Positions 44,632-57,040 of a stretch of 64,000 bases of DNA are shown piece after piece. Under the pieces are notes generated by a model. That model was not told where the DNA came from and did not search any database. It saw only the letters and a program-made list of their open reading frames with translations. The stretch is from Tipula vernalis (lineage: Eukaryota; Arthropoda; Insecta; Diptera; Tipulidae): contig OY282560.1 of the NCBI GenBank assembly GCA_958295665.1, positions 307,811,236-307,875,235 of the forward strand, written 5' to 3'. Both the position numbers and the translations under genes were made by a program. Numbering within the stretch: position 1 is the first letter of the stretch; each line of letters begins with the position of its first letter.

Positions 44632-47600
44632 AAATGCAAATTTCAATATGCAAAATCCATGATAAAATTCTACAAATCGTTGATTAGTTGGCTGATATAT
44701 ACATCTTACTACCCTATTGGGAGAACCGATGAGAACGGCCTATAACCCTGTTTGGTATTACGTCAGGTTCGACACCCCTACCAAATATACGGAGTTGTTT
44801 GCAGAAAAATGCAAATTTCAATACGCAAAATCCATGATAAAATTCTACAAATCGCTGATAAGTTGGCTGATATATACATCTTACTACCTCATTAGGGAAA
44901 CCGATGAGAACGACCTATAACCCTGTTTAGTATTTCGTCAAATTCGACACCCCTACCAAATATACGGAGTTTTTGCAGAAAAATGCAAATTTCAATACGC
45001 AAAATCCATGATAAAATTCTACAAATCGCTGATAAGTTGGCTGATATATACATCTTACTACCACATTAGGGAAACCGATGAGAACGACCTATAACCCTGT
45101 TTAGTATTACGTCAAATTCGACACCCCTACCAAATATATGGAGTTTTGCAAAAAATGCAAATTTCATTATGCAAAATCCATGATAAAGTTCTACAAATCA
45201 CTGATTAGTTGGCTGATATATCCATCTTAGTACCTCATTAGGGAAACCGATGAGAACGACCTATAACCCTGTTTAGTATTACGTCAAATTCGACACCCCT
45301 ACCAAATATACGGAGTTTTTGCAGATAAATGCAAATTTCAATACGCAAAATCCATGATAAAATTCTACAAATCGCTGATAAGTTGGCTGATATATACATC
45401 TTACTACCCCATTAGGGAAACCAATGAGAACGACCACTAACCCTGTTTAGTATTACGTCAAATTCGACACCCCTACCAAATATACGGAGTTTTTGCAAAA
45501 AAATGCAAATTTCAATATGCAAAATCCATGATAAAATTCTACAAATCACTGATAAGTTGGCTGATATATACATCTTACTAGCCCATTAGGGAAACCGATG
45601 AGAACGACCTATAACCCTGTTTAGTATTACGTCAAATTCGACACCCCTACCAAATATACGGAGTTTTTTGCAGAAAAATGCAAATTTCAATACGCAAAAT
45701 CCATGATAAAATTCTACAAATCGCTGATTAGTTGGCTGATATATACATCTTACTACCTCATTAGGGAAACCAATGAGAACGACCTATAACTCTGTTTAGT
45801 ATTTCGTCAAATTCGACATCCCTACCAAATATACGGAGTTTTTTGCAGAAAAATGCAAATTTCAATACGCAAAATCCATGATAAAATTCTACAAATCACT
45901 GATTAGTTGGCTGATATATACATCTTACTACCTCATTAGGGAAACCGATGAGAACGACCTATAACCCTGTTTAGTATTTCGTCAAATTCGACACCCCTAC
46001 CAAATATACTGAGTTTTTTGCAGTTAAATGCAAATTTCAATACGCAAAATCCATGATAAAATTCTACAAATCGCTGATAAGTTGGCATATATATTCATCT
46101 TACTAGCCCATTAGGGAAACCGATGAGAACGACCTATAACCCTGTTTAGTATTTCGTCAAATTCGACACCCCTACCAAATATACGGAGTTTTTGCAAAAA
46201 AATGCAAATTTCAATATGCAAAATCCATGATAAAATTCTACAAATCACTGATAAGTTGGCTGATATATACATCTTATTTACTACCACATTAGGGAAACCG
46301 ATGAGAACGACCTATAACCCTGTTTAGTATTACGTCAAGTTCGACACCCCTACCAAATATACGGAGTTTTTTGCAGAAAAATGCAAATTTCAATACGCAA
46401 AATCCATGATAAAATTCTACAAATCGCTGATAAGTTGGCTGATATATACATCTTACTACCACATTAGGGAAACCGATGAGAACGACCTATAACCCTGTTT
46501 AGTATTTCGTCAAATTCGACACCCCTACCAAATATACGGACTTTTTTGCAGAAAAATGCAAATTTCAATACGCAAAATCCATGATAAAATTCTACAAATC
46601 GCTGATAAGTTGGCTGATATATACATCTTACTACCCCATTAGGGAAACCGATGAGAACGACCTATAACCCTGTTTAGTATTTCGTCAAATTCGACACCCC
46701 TACCAAATATACGGACTTTTTTGCAGAAAAATGCAAATTTCAATACGCAAAATCCATGATAAAATTCTACAAATCGCTGATAAGTTGGCTGATATATACA
46801 TCTTACTACCCCATTAGGGAAACCGATGAGAACGACCTATAACCCTGTTTAGTATTTCGTCAAATTCGACACCCCTACCAAATATACGGAGTTTTTGCAA
46901 AAAAATGCAAATTTCAATATGCAAAATCCATGATAAAATTCTACAAATCGCTGATAAGTTGGCTGATATATACATCTTACTACCACATTAGGGAAACCGA
47001 TGAGAACGACCTATAACCCTGTTTAGTATTTCGTCAAATTCGACACCCCTACCAAATATACGGACTTTTTTGCAGAAAAATGCAAATTTCAATACGCAAA
47101 ATCCATGATAAAATTCTACAAATCGCTGATAAGTTGGCTGATATATACATCTTACTACCCCATTAGGGAAACCGATGAGAACGACCTATAACCCTGTTTA
47201 GTATTTCGTCAAATTCGACACCCCTACCAAATATACGGAGTTTTTGCAAAAAAATGCAAATTTCAATATGCAAAATCCATGATAAAATTCTACAAATCAC
47301 TGATAAGTTGGCTGATATATACATCTTACTACCACATTAGGGAAACCGATGAGAACGACCTATAACCCTGTTTAGTATTACGTCAAATTCGACACCCCTA
47401 CCAAATATACGGAGTTTTTTGCAGAAAAATGCAAATTTCAATACGCAAAATCCATGATAAAATTCTACAAATCGCTGATTAGTTGGCTGATATATACATC
47501 TTACTACCTCATTAGGGAAACCAATGAGAACGACCTATAACTCTGTTTAGTATTTCGTCAAATTCGACATCCCTACCAAATATACGGAGTTTTTTGCAGA

Positions 47601-49495
47601 AAAATGCAAATTTCAATACGCAAAATCCATGATAAAATTCTACAAATCACTGATTAGTTGGCTGATATATACATCTTACTACCTCATTAGGGAAACCGAT
47701 GAGAACGACCTATAACCCTGTTTAGTATTTCGTCAAATTCGACACCCCTACCAAATATACTGAGTTTTTTGCAGTTAAATGCAAATTTCAATACGCAAAA
47801 TCCATGATAAAATTCTACAAATCGCTGATAAGTTGGCATATATATTCATCTTACTAGCCCATTAGGGAAACCGATGAGAACGACCTATAACCCTGTTTAG
47901 TATTTCGTCAAATTCGACACCCCTACCAAATATACGGAGTTTTTGCAAAAAAATGCAAATTTCAATATGCAAAATCCATGATAAAATTCTACAAATCACT
48001 GATAAGTTGGCTGATATATACATCTTACTACCACATTAGGGAAACCGATGAGAACGACCTATAACCCTGTTTAGTATTACGTCAAGTTCGACACCCCTAC
48101 CAAATATACGGAGTTTTTTGCAGAAAAATGCAAATTTCAATACGCAAAATCCATGATAAAATTCTACAAATCGCTGATAAGTTGGCTGATATATACATCT
48201 TACTACCACATTAGGGAAACCGATGAGAACGACCTATAACCCTGTTTAGTATTTCGTCAAATTCGACACCCCTACCAAATATACGGACTTTTTTGCAGAA
48301 AAATGCAAATTTCAATACGCAAAATCCATGATAAAATTCTACAAATCGCTGATAAGTTGGCTGATATATACATCTTACTACCCCATTAGGGAAACCGATG
48401 AGAACGACCTATAACCCTGTTTAGTATTTCGTCAAATTCGACACCCCTACCAAATATACGGACTTTTTTGCAGAAAAATGCAAATTTCAATACGCAAAAT
48501 CCATGATAAAATTCTACAAATCGCTGATAAGTTGGCTGATATATACATCTTACTACCCCATTAGGGAAACCGATGAGAACGACCTATAACCCTGTTTAGT
48601 ATTTCGTCAAATTCGACACCCCTACCAAATATACGGAGTTTTTGCAAAAAAATGCAAATTTCAATATGCAAAATCCATGATAAAATTCTACAAATCGCTG
48701 ATAAGTTGGCTGATATATACATCTTACTACCACATTAGGGAAACCGATGAGAACGACCTATAACCCTGTTTAGTATTTCGTCAAATTCGACACCCCTACC
48801 AAATATACGGACTTTTTTGCAGAAAAATGCAAATTTCAATACGCAAAATCCATGATAAAATTCTACAAATCGCTGATAAGTTGGCTGATATATACATCTT
48901 ACTACCCCATTAGGGAAACCGATGAGAACGACCTATAACCCTGTTTAGTATTTCGTCAAATTCGACACCCCTACCAAATATACGGAGTTTTTGCAAAAAA
49001 ATGCAAATTTCAATATGCAAAATCCATGATAAAATTCTACAAATCACTGATAAGTTGGCTGATATATACATCTTACTACCACATTAGGGAAACCGATGAG
49101 AACGACCTATAACCCTGTTTAGTATTACGTCAAGTTCGACACCCCTACCAAATATACGGAGTTTTTGCAGAAAAATGCAAATTTCAATACGCAAAATCCA
49201 TGATAAAATTCTACAAATCGCTGATAAGTTGGCATATATATTCATCTTACTAGCCCATTAGGGAAACCGATGAGAACGACTTATAACTCTGTTTAGTATT
49301 TCGTCAAATTCGACACCCCTACCAAATATACGGAGTTTTTGCAAAAAAATGCAAATTTCAATATGCAAAATCCATGATAAAATTCTACAAATCACTGATA
49401 AGTTGGCTGATATATACATCTTACTACCCCATTAGGGAAACCGATGAGAACGACCTATAACCCTGTTTAGTATTTCGTCAAATTCGACACCCCTT
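44632..49495. repeat. Satellite array, 174-175 bp monomer, about 28 copies
   Basis: Monomers share landmarks such as CCATGATAAAATTCTACAAA, CTGATATATACATCTTACTA and AACGACCTATAACCCTGTTT at 172-175 bp spacing (CCATGATAAAA near 44658, 44832, 45006, 45178, 45352, 45526 and so on). Rare variants (CAATGAGAACGACCTATAAC at 45771 and 47522; GTTGGCATATATATTC at 46081 and 47832) recur 1,751 bp apart, showing a ten-monomer higher-order repeat. There is no open frame of note. The left edge grades into the gypsy relic; the right edge is sharp near 49495. Confidence 0.97.
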
Positions 49496-49758
49496 CCCAA
49501 TATGGAATTAGCAAACTTAAAATCGTATTTCGAAATTTTAAGTTATAATTTTGTAAATAATTTGTATCCAATATATTTACATAAATCACATTTTATTCCT
49601 TAATTATACGTTTAATAATTTACTTTTATTAATATAAACATTATTAAAAATATTTATAAATTCAATTCTTAATGCAATCGCCTAAATGTATGCATTTTAC
49701 TAATCCGTTCAAGTTTTTTAGTTGGTGTTGTTGTTTTAGGAAAAGTTTAGGATAAAAT
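49496..49758. other. Unique AT-rich spacer
   Basis: No gene, repeat or transposon end recognised between the satellite and the second gag copy. Confidence 0.5.
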
Positions 49759-50061
49759 TCACAGCGGTTGGTTTTCGCTATCTTTAAGGCCATCGTGAAT
49801 TAATTCAACACAAGCAAGGAACCGATGTAGCTGAGACTGATCACCGTTAAACTCGGGGATTATTTTAAGAGCATTGTCAATATGGAGAGTCGTCATTTCG
49901 AATTCAGATTGGGATTCAAGAATATTATTAGTGATATCAATTTCCTTATTAGGTTTGATGTTAATAGATTCGTCTAAATCTTCCGAACTGTGAACTGACA
50001 TTAGAGATTGCAATAACAAGTGCGGTACACAAAACACAATTTTCGATTTATATGAACTCAA
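49759..50061 (-). pseudogene. Second copy of the gypsy gag 5' end, truncated
   Basis: Nearly identical to 42439-42177 in the first copy, but it keeps the 16 bp missing there, so the capsid reads on through FLACVELIHDGLKDSE. It breaks off after about 95 codons, near 49770, where the sequence stops matching. Confidence 0.85.
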
Positions 50062-50312
50062 AAGTGAAAAGGAATGTTATAATTTAAAGATAATGCACGA
50101 TTTGCGATGATAAACCAACATATAGATTAAGAATCACAATGTAAACTAACTCAATAACTTTAGCTATTATCTTGCACGTATGACTAATCAATAACGGTTC
50201 TCAAATTAATTAATTGTTTTCATCAAAATTTTAATTATAACGAATTGATACGCACACTTTAATGCTATGTGTAAGTTGCTTACTCTGTTTAAACACAACA
50301 GGCAATAGAACT
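50062..50312 (-). other. Gypsy leader copy 2
   Basis: Matches 42440-42681 up to 50307 (ACACAACAGGCAATA), then runs directly into the octanucleotide array. Confidence 0.8.
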
Positions 50313-50675
50313 CTGTCAGTCTGTCAGTCTGTCAGTCTGTCAGTCTGTCAGTCTGTCAGTCTGTCAGTCTGTCAGTCTGTCAGTCTGTCAGTCTGTCAGT
50401 CTGTCAGTCTGTCAGTCTGTCAGTCTGTCAGTCTGTCAGTCTGTCAGTCTGTCAGTCTGTCAGTCTGTCAGTCTGTCAGTCTGTCAGTCTGTCAGTCTGT
50501 CAGTCTGTCAGTCTGTCAGTCTGTCAGTCTGTCAGTCTGTCAGTCTGTCAGTCTGTCAGTCTGTCAGTCTGTCAGTCTGTCAGTCTGTCAGTCTGTCAGT
50601 CTGTCAGTCTGTCAGTCTGTCAGTCTGTCAGTCTGTCAGTCTGTCAGTCTGTCAGTCTGTCAGTCTGTCAGTCTG
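50313..50675. repeat. (CTGTCAGT)n octanucleotide array, about 45 copies
   Basis: About 363 bp of a perfect 8-bp repeat, with one shortened unit at the end. It lies next to the gypsy leader. Open frames across it are low-complexity artefacts. Confidence 0.98.
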
Positions 50676-51092
50676 TCTGTGTCCTCTCTACAGCCCAGAT
50701 GGTTTAACCAATCGAACTGAAACTTCAGATTTAAGCTTTTTTGATAAATTGGAAGGTCCCAGTGAATTTTACTCCAAATCGGCTAACTGGAAGTGGCCAC
50801 TTGCTTGGTCCAGAAAATTTATTTTACAAATATCTTAAAAAGTATAATGTTTACAAAAAACTACTTAATACAAAATGTTTCCAAAAATTAAAAACAAATA
50901 AAAATTAAAAAACAAAAATTTAAAAATTTAAAAATAAAAAAAAATGTAAAACAAAAAGTTATAAGAAAAAATAAAATTTCTCAAAATTCTCTGTTCGTAA
51001 AAGAGTCGTGTGTTGGCCACACCTCCATTTTTTTTTTAATTTGATTTTAATTTGTTTTTTTTTTTTTTTTAACACGTCACTTGCATTGAAAA
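50676..51092. other. No gene seen; may continue the gypsy leader
   Basis: AT-rich sequence with long A and T runs. If the LTR at 59345-59684 is the 5' LTR of the element with gag at 50061, this stretch and 58844-59344 together would be its leader, split by the Harbinger element. That is inference from order and orientation. Confidence 0.4.
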
Positions 51093-51349
51093 TAAAGGTT
51101 GATTTACATATCCGCCGATTTTTCTGCGCCGAACATCACGTGACACATTCAACCAATTAGAAAGAACTTCTTCGCCGAATTTTCGAATTATTTTTTCGAT
51201 TTTACATTGTGCGCCATATTGTGTTTTTATTAAAAAATAATTGATCATCTGTTTTATTAATTTGTTGTGCTTTCATTAAAAAATGTTTACCTAATCCGTT
51301 TTCATATAAATAAATTAGCTTGTGTTAAAAAATAATTGTCTTTATAATA

Positions 51350-52291
51350 ATGATAGAAGAAAATCGAATCCGCGCTGTGGAGAGACGCCCCGTATTATAT
51401 GATTTGTCGCATAAATTATATAAAAATAATGGATATCGCAGTAAAATTTGGAAGGAGGTTTCGGATGAGTTGGGGGTTCAAAGTAAGTAAATTATTATAG
51501 CGTTTTTAATTTTAATATGTCATTTTAAATCTAATTTTATAAATTATTTTTCTCAGGTGATGAGTGCCAAAAACATTGGAAACGTCTCCGAGAAAAATAT
51601 GCAAACTACAATAAAAAACCAAGAAGTGGAAGCAAAGCTGTATGCATAGCTATATCGCCTTGCATTAAATTGATGAATTTTTTAAAACCATATTTAGCTG
51701 ACCCTAAAGAGTAAGTTATTTAGTTTGTGTGGGATTAAATAAAAGTGAATTTATATACGTATTATTGTAGATATCTTGTAAGCAGTTACACAACGTCAGA
51801 ACCAGAACCATCAACTTCAGACGATTCAACGCTTCATTCGTTCTTTACTAACTTTGACCCAGTTTATGATTCTCAATTTAATAATAATAGGTCTTTCTCA
51901 TCCATACAAGAAGCGGCATTTAATGATATACCCATTCCCGGTTCATCGACGCCTATTCGACCATCTCTACCACAGCCGGCTTTATGTATAGAAGAAACGA
52001 GATATAGTACTGACTCGCCGACACCGAGTCGGGTCAACAAACGGTTTAAACGTGCTCGTCACGCAGAAAGTAAGTAACTTAACTACAACCATATAATCGT
52101 ATTTTACTTGTGTTTATTTTTAAAATATTTTAGATGACAGTGATATCGATAAAATAATAAGCGCGATCCAAGCTCCAGTGGAGGAACACGATGAAGTTGA
52201 ACTTTTTGTCTTTCCGCGGCCAAAGACATTAAAAAAATGGCCCCCAACGAACAGAGACGAATCAGGTTTGAAATATCGAAACTGTTATTGA
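51350..52291 (+). CDS. Harbinger MADF-type DNA-binding protein, four exons, 247 aa
   Basis: Exons 51350-51482, 51557-51710, 51771-52069 and 52134-52291 join in frame with GT-AG introns and no stop. Residues about 5-90 form a MADF/Myb-SANT-like domain: RPVLYDLSHKLYKNNGYRSK, IWKEVSDEL, then CQKHWKRLREKYANYNKK. The remainder is Ser/Pro-rich with a basic patch (RVNKRFKRARH) that could be a nuclear localisation signal, and ends near a conserved-looking acidic tail. In this superfamily the second protein binds DNA and brings the transposase to the nucleus and the element ends. It is intact although its partner gene is broken. Confidence 0.85.
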
Positions 52292-52524
52292 ACGCTTCAT
52301 ACGACCAGTAATAATGTAATAGTTAGTAATAATGTGATTCAATTTGAAATCAAATGAAATGTGATGCATAATATAAATAAATAAGTAATGTGATAATGAA
52401 ATAATTTCTTTTCTGATAAACTTGTTATAAAAATAAATAATAAAAATTGAATTCAAATAAATTTATATTTTGTTTTTTATTTTAAATTATAATTTACAAT
52501 TTTTAAAATTTTTTTACAGGCAAT
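52292..52524 (+). other. Intergenic part of the Harbinger element
   Basis: AT-rich spacer between the two convergent genes, with AATAAA signals on both strands. No gene. Confidence 0.6.
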
Positions 52525-52836
52525 TAATTTTATGTGATGGTAATTAGGCTGTATACAATGCATTATCTGCCCATGGCAACATATCCACCTCTACGAAATA
52601 CCGTTTAAAATTATTTCGTATATTGAGGGCATTTCCCGAGGAATTGTTTGCCCCCGAACGACCTATAGAAATTAATCCACCATCTTCTGTTGAGACTTCT
52701 TGTCTCCACCTTCCAGTGGATATTTATTTATTTATTTATTTATCAACAACATGGAATAAAGCATATAGCTTTTCTATTCCAACTATTATCTAGTTACATA
52801 TAAACTTATAAAATATAACATATAAACAAACACCAA

Positions 52837-55588
52837 TTAGAAATTATTTTTAATAAAATGAAAAACCAAAGATTTAAATTTTGATAAAGGTCTTGCACTT
52901 CTAATCTCAACCGGAACCCTATTCCAAATTGTAAAAGTTGTAAACAAGGGTGAGTTATTGTAGACATTGGATCGGTTGGCTGGCAGAATTATGCTGCCAT
53001 TGCGAATAGATCCAATTTTTATTTTATTGTATAAGTACAAAGGAACCCGATTATTAATAATTTTATATAGTAGTAGCATCGCTCTATAATAAAAGAACTG
53101 AATCATTGTGCAGCCGAGCAATTCCTTAAACATTGCAGAAATATGATCATATTTCCTTAATCCGTTGACATACCTCACAATATTATTCAGAGTAACCTGT
53201 AGAATATTGCAAGAAATCGAGTCACAACTTAAATACAGGAATTCACAATATAATTCATGGGGTATTACTAATGATTTCGAAAGCTAACCCCGAATATTTT
53301 TGGGACATATGTGTTTATGAAGCTTCAGTCCATATAAAATAGAATTAATTTTATTACAAACATTAATGACTTGAGAATCCCAGGTAAATATACTGTTAAT
53401 ACAGATTCCAAGGTTATTTACATGATTTAGAAATGGAATTTTTATATTATTAATAAAGATATCAGGAATAATTGAGAAATTATTCCTAGAAATGAAAATT
53501 GCCTGTGTTTTCGCGATGTTCAATGAGATTCCATTCGATTTTGACCATACCAATATATTAGATAGATCTAGGTTAACATTATTGAAAATTTCCAGAATAT
53601 TATCACTAGTACCACCAATATATAATTGACAATCATCAGCATACATGTGATATTTGGAATATTTTATTGCAAGCGGCAGATCGTCTATGAACAGGGAAAA
53701 TAACGTTGGGCCAAGAATGGTTCCTTGAAATACACCTGTCGGTATTCGTTCAGAACCCGATTCTTTACCATTTATGACTACTTTTTGATATCTTTCGGAT
53801 AAATAGCTGTGCAAAAGTTTAAGGGATGTTTTATCAAAGTTAAAGAAAAGCAACAGCTTTTGTAATAACAGTATGTGATTTAGAGAGTCAAATGCTTTAG
53901 AGAAATCCAATAGTATTAACACGATAAACGAGTTTTTTTTGTCAAGATGGTGTGCAAGATCATCAACAACATGAAGCAGAGTGGTGCTAGTACTGTGAAT
54001 ATTACGAAATCCAGATTGAAATTGGTTTAAATAATTATGCCTTACTAAATGCTGGCTGATCTGATCCCGGAGTATAATCTCGAAAACTTTAGATAAAATC
54101 GATACCAGACTAATCGGTCTAAGGTTATCCAAGGAGTCGTTATTCTTTTTTTTTCATTATGGGAATCACAATGTTTGTTTTCCAGATATCTGGAAATATA
54201 GACTGCCTGATACAAATATTAATAAGGTAGGTCAATTGCGATACAATATGCGGAAAAATAGCCTTTAAGAATTTCAGATTAATTTTATCATGACCAGGCG
54301 AGTTAGATTTTATCTGATAAACAGTTTTGACAACGTCGATTTCACCGACACTACTAAAAGAGAAATACATTTGCTCAATAGTGTTTGTAATGTCAAAGTT
54401 AGGTAGTGGAAGAGTGACAGACGCAGACTGTCCACCACAAAAATAACGGTTGATGACTGAGGGATCCATATCAGTTAAAATATCAGACTTACTTTTCCCC
54501 AATCCAACTCTGTGGATGTTATTCCAGATTCGTTTCATAGCTAGTTTACAGTTACCAAAGAAGTAACTCTGTTTAGAACTTCTTATCAAGCTAGTTACTC
54601 TGTTGCGTTCAATGCGATATAACTCCAGGTACTTTAAGTTGGATGATCTTTTATATTTAGCAAACGCTCGGTCCCTCACTGACATACTTGTAGTGATACG
54701 GGTATTTAGCCACGGAGCCACAGATTCGTTATCTACTATTTGCTTAATAGGAACACAATTATTATGGATGTCATACAGGCAGTCATAAAATGATTGGAAT
54801 AAAGAGTTGACGTTATAAGTCGAATGCATAAAGCTTCAATTAAAATTCGAAAAATAATTCATGATCAACTCTGTGTCCAATTGGCTATAGTCGTAGATAT
54901 GTTTGTATTCAATTTTCACACGGTTTAATTTAACTTTATACGAAATGACGAGCAAGTCATGGTCAGATATATCTGGGAGATTATATTGACTAGACCTTAC
55001 AACCCTAAAGTAATCCGACTCAGATACAATAAATTGATCAAGCCAAGCTCCACCACGGGTTGGTGAAAATGGAACCGAAATTAAGTGGTTAACTTTTAAA
55101 AGATCGTGAAATTTGTGCGAGTTAGCGAGCATATTAATATTCATATCACAGCCTATAATGAAATGACTATAGTTTGAAACATGTGAGGAGAGGATTTTCT
55201 GGAAATTATCTAAATCGGCTTGCACTGGTTTTTTAGGTATGTAACAGACAACAATCAAAACAGTAATTGAAGGAAGTATCAGTTCAGCCATCAGAACTTC
55301 AATAATACCATAAGTAGAAGAATGAACGAGCTTAACCTTAAACCATTTCTTATAGTAGAGACAAACGCCTCCGCCAATTTTATGCGTTCTGTCATATCTC
55401 AAGATATTATAACCGTTCAGCGCAACAGATTCATTATTAATTCTATTAGTGAGCCAAGTTTCTGCAACACAAAATATGTCAAGATTTTGTTTACTGATAA
55501 ATATTCTTAATTGGTCGATATGGCAGAACAAACTGTTTTCTCTCGATATAATATCAGTTATCCAATTATTAATCACTAAATAAAACAC
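52837..55588 (-). pseudogene. ORF2 (endonuclease-RT) of the CR1-like element
   Basis: Endonuclease: FCVAETWL (Glu), GGGVCLYYKK, IIGCDMNINML and ISDHDLLVISY. RT: NLRPISLVSILSKVFE, FQSGFRNIHST, LLDFSKAFDSLNH, GTILGPTLFSLFIDDL and catalytic YADD, followed by a C-terminal region (YVNGLRKYDHISAMFKELL) to 52837. Lesions: an in-frame TGA at 54838-54836 between endonuclease and linker, one extra A in the A-run near 54133-54146 that shifts the frame before RT, and an in-frame TAG at 53286-53284. Otherwise it is complete, so the element is fairly young. Confidence 0.92.
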
Positions 55589-55784
55589 CGCACCTCTTTC
55601 GTAACTTTACAATTTTTTAATTTATTCGTGAAAACCAAACACAACTTTACTTTTCGGCTTCTCAAAATGCAATGACAATTTCCTTTTGATTTTATAAAGT
55701 TTACGCCTAAAAGATGACTAATGAAAATACAATATAAACGTATGACCAGATTACGAAATCCAATCTACCTAATTTGATGCTATA

Positions 55785-55865
55785 CAATACTATACAATCT
55801 ACATAGTCTCATGCTATACTGTACAATCTACATAATTTCATGCTATACTGTACAATCTACATAAT
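55785..55865. repeat. Short tandem repeat, about 2.5 x 31 bp
   Basis: The unit contains ATGCTATACTGTACAATCTA and recurs around 55780-55865. It lies in the 440-bp noncoding stretch between ORF1 and ORF2 (55589-56032), where no gene is seen. Confidence 0.7.
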
Positions 55866-56032
55866 TTTTAATTTACATATTGTAATAATTGACTATTGAC
55901 TGTGGTAAACCTAAATCATTTTATTTGTTGTCAAATGAAATTGGCATTAGATTTCAATTAAATAATAAAAACCAATAATAATAATTTACATAATAATAGA
56001 TAAATAATAACTTAACAAAATTTAATTTCATC

Positions 56033-57040
56033 TCATGGATTAGAAGAACACAAACTACGAGCATTGATGAATCCAAAGTCTACACATGTAGCGTTAGTAA
56101 CATTACCAAGCTTAGATGATCGGTTTGGTATTGATGACGAGTTCAGATTGAGAATAGAATCCGCAAATGACCTAAAATATAAAAACAGATTTAAAATCAA
56201 TTCAAACAAATTAAAAAATTTAAAATATAGAACATAACTAATATTACAGTTGCCCGGAAAATTGGTGAAATTATGAATATTGCTGTTAAGCTTATTATGC
56301 TGGCAATGTTGCGGTGTCGGGAAATCTCCGTGAGCGTCGAAAGTTTTGATAAATGGTTTTACAACGCATTCCAAAGGCCAAATACGTCCATCATAGGCCT
56401 TCTCGAAAACTGCGGAATCCAAACCAACTTTGAATGAAATGAAATTCAGCAAACTTCTATCAGCCGATTTAGAGACCAACTCGTGACACTCAATTTCCGC
56501 CACTGGAACTTGCAGTTTGTTATGGAGGTGTTTTTTAATGTCGTCGCAGGTAGTCGATGGTTTAAAATTTGAGGCATGTAGAAACTTTTTGGGTTTTACT
56601 ATCTCTAGCTGAGTATTCGTATTATCGGTGCCGGAAATGACTATTTGTTGTTTTTTAGAATTGTCAATCGAATTGACGCTTAGTGCCGCTGTATTCGTAG
56701 TATTAGGACTTGCAACCAGGTTATTTATAGCTTGGAAATTGGCGAATAAATTAGTCAACAAGCTGCTGACCTCATTCAACTGGGCCATCAACGTTTGGAT
56801 CAGATGTTGATGATTGCTGTGGTTACTTAAGCAGTCAGCACAAACAAATTGAATGTTTACATTGTTATTGCACAGTTTTGCATTGGCGTTTGATAACGAA
56901 GAGCAACCAAAATGGAACATTTTCTCGCACCCACCAAAGCATTTCAGTACGTTGTTATCAGTGAACGCAACTTCACATTTATTGCATTTGTTTTTATTCA
57001 TGTTGCAATTGACAAACTCAAACAACAGCACCAAAAACAA
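56033..57040 (-). CDS. ORF1 of the CR1-like element, PHD finger protein
   Basis: The frame is 335 codons from 57040; the likely functional start is the Met of MNKNKC at codon 14. A PHD-type zinc finger follows (CNKC, CFGGC, HFGC, CADC; residues about 18-72), then a Leu/Asn-rich segment, a Ser/Thr linker, and a C-terminal domain (KFLHASNFKPSTTCDDIKKH, LLNFISFKVGL, GRIWPLECVVKPFI) of about 100 residues. The last part (INARSLC) resembles the start of an endonuclease domain, so the ORF1 end and ORF2 start may have been rearranged. PHD fingers in ORF1 are known in the CR1 group. Confidence 0.85.
   Translation of the reverse strand: MFLVLLFEFVNCNMNKNKCNKCEVAFTDNNVLKCFGGCEKMFHFGCSSLSNANAKLCNNNVNIQFVCADCLSNHSNHQHLIQTLMAQLNEVSSLLTNLFANFQAINNLVASPNTTNTAALSVNSIDNSKKQQIVISGTDNTNTQLEIVKPKKFLHASNFKPSTTCDDIKKHLHNKLQVPVAEIECHELVSKSADRSLLNFISFKVGLDSAVFEKAYDGRIWPLECVVKPFIKTFDAHGDFPTPQHCQHNKLNSNIHNFTNFPGNCNISYVLYFKFFNLFELILNLFLYFRSFADSILNLNSSSIPNRSSKLGNVTNATCVDFGFINARSLCSSNP

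Noticed and set aside
50262..50720. A 152-codon open frame across the octanucleotide array
   Set aside because: It is pure repeat translation (SVCQSVSL units) without any nonrepeat coding signal.
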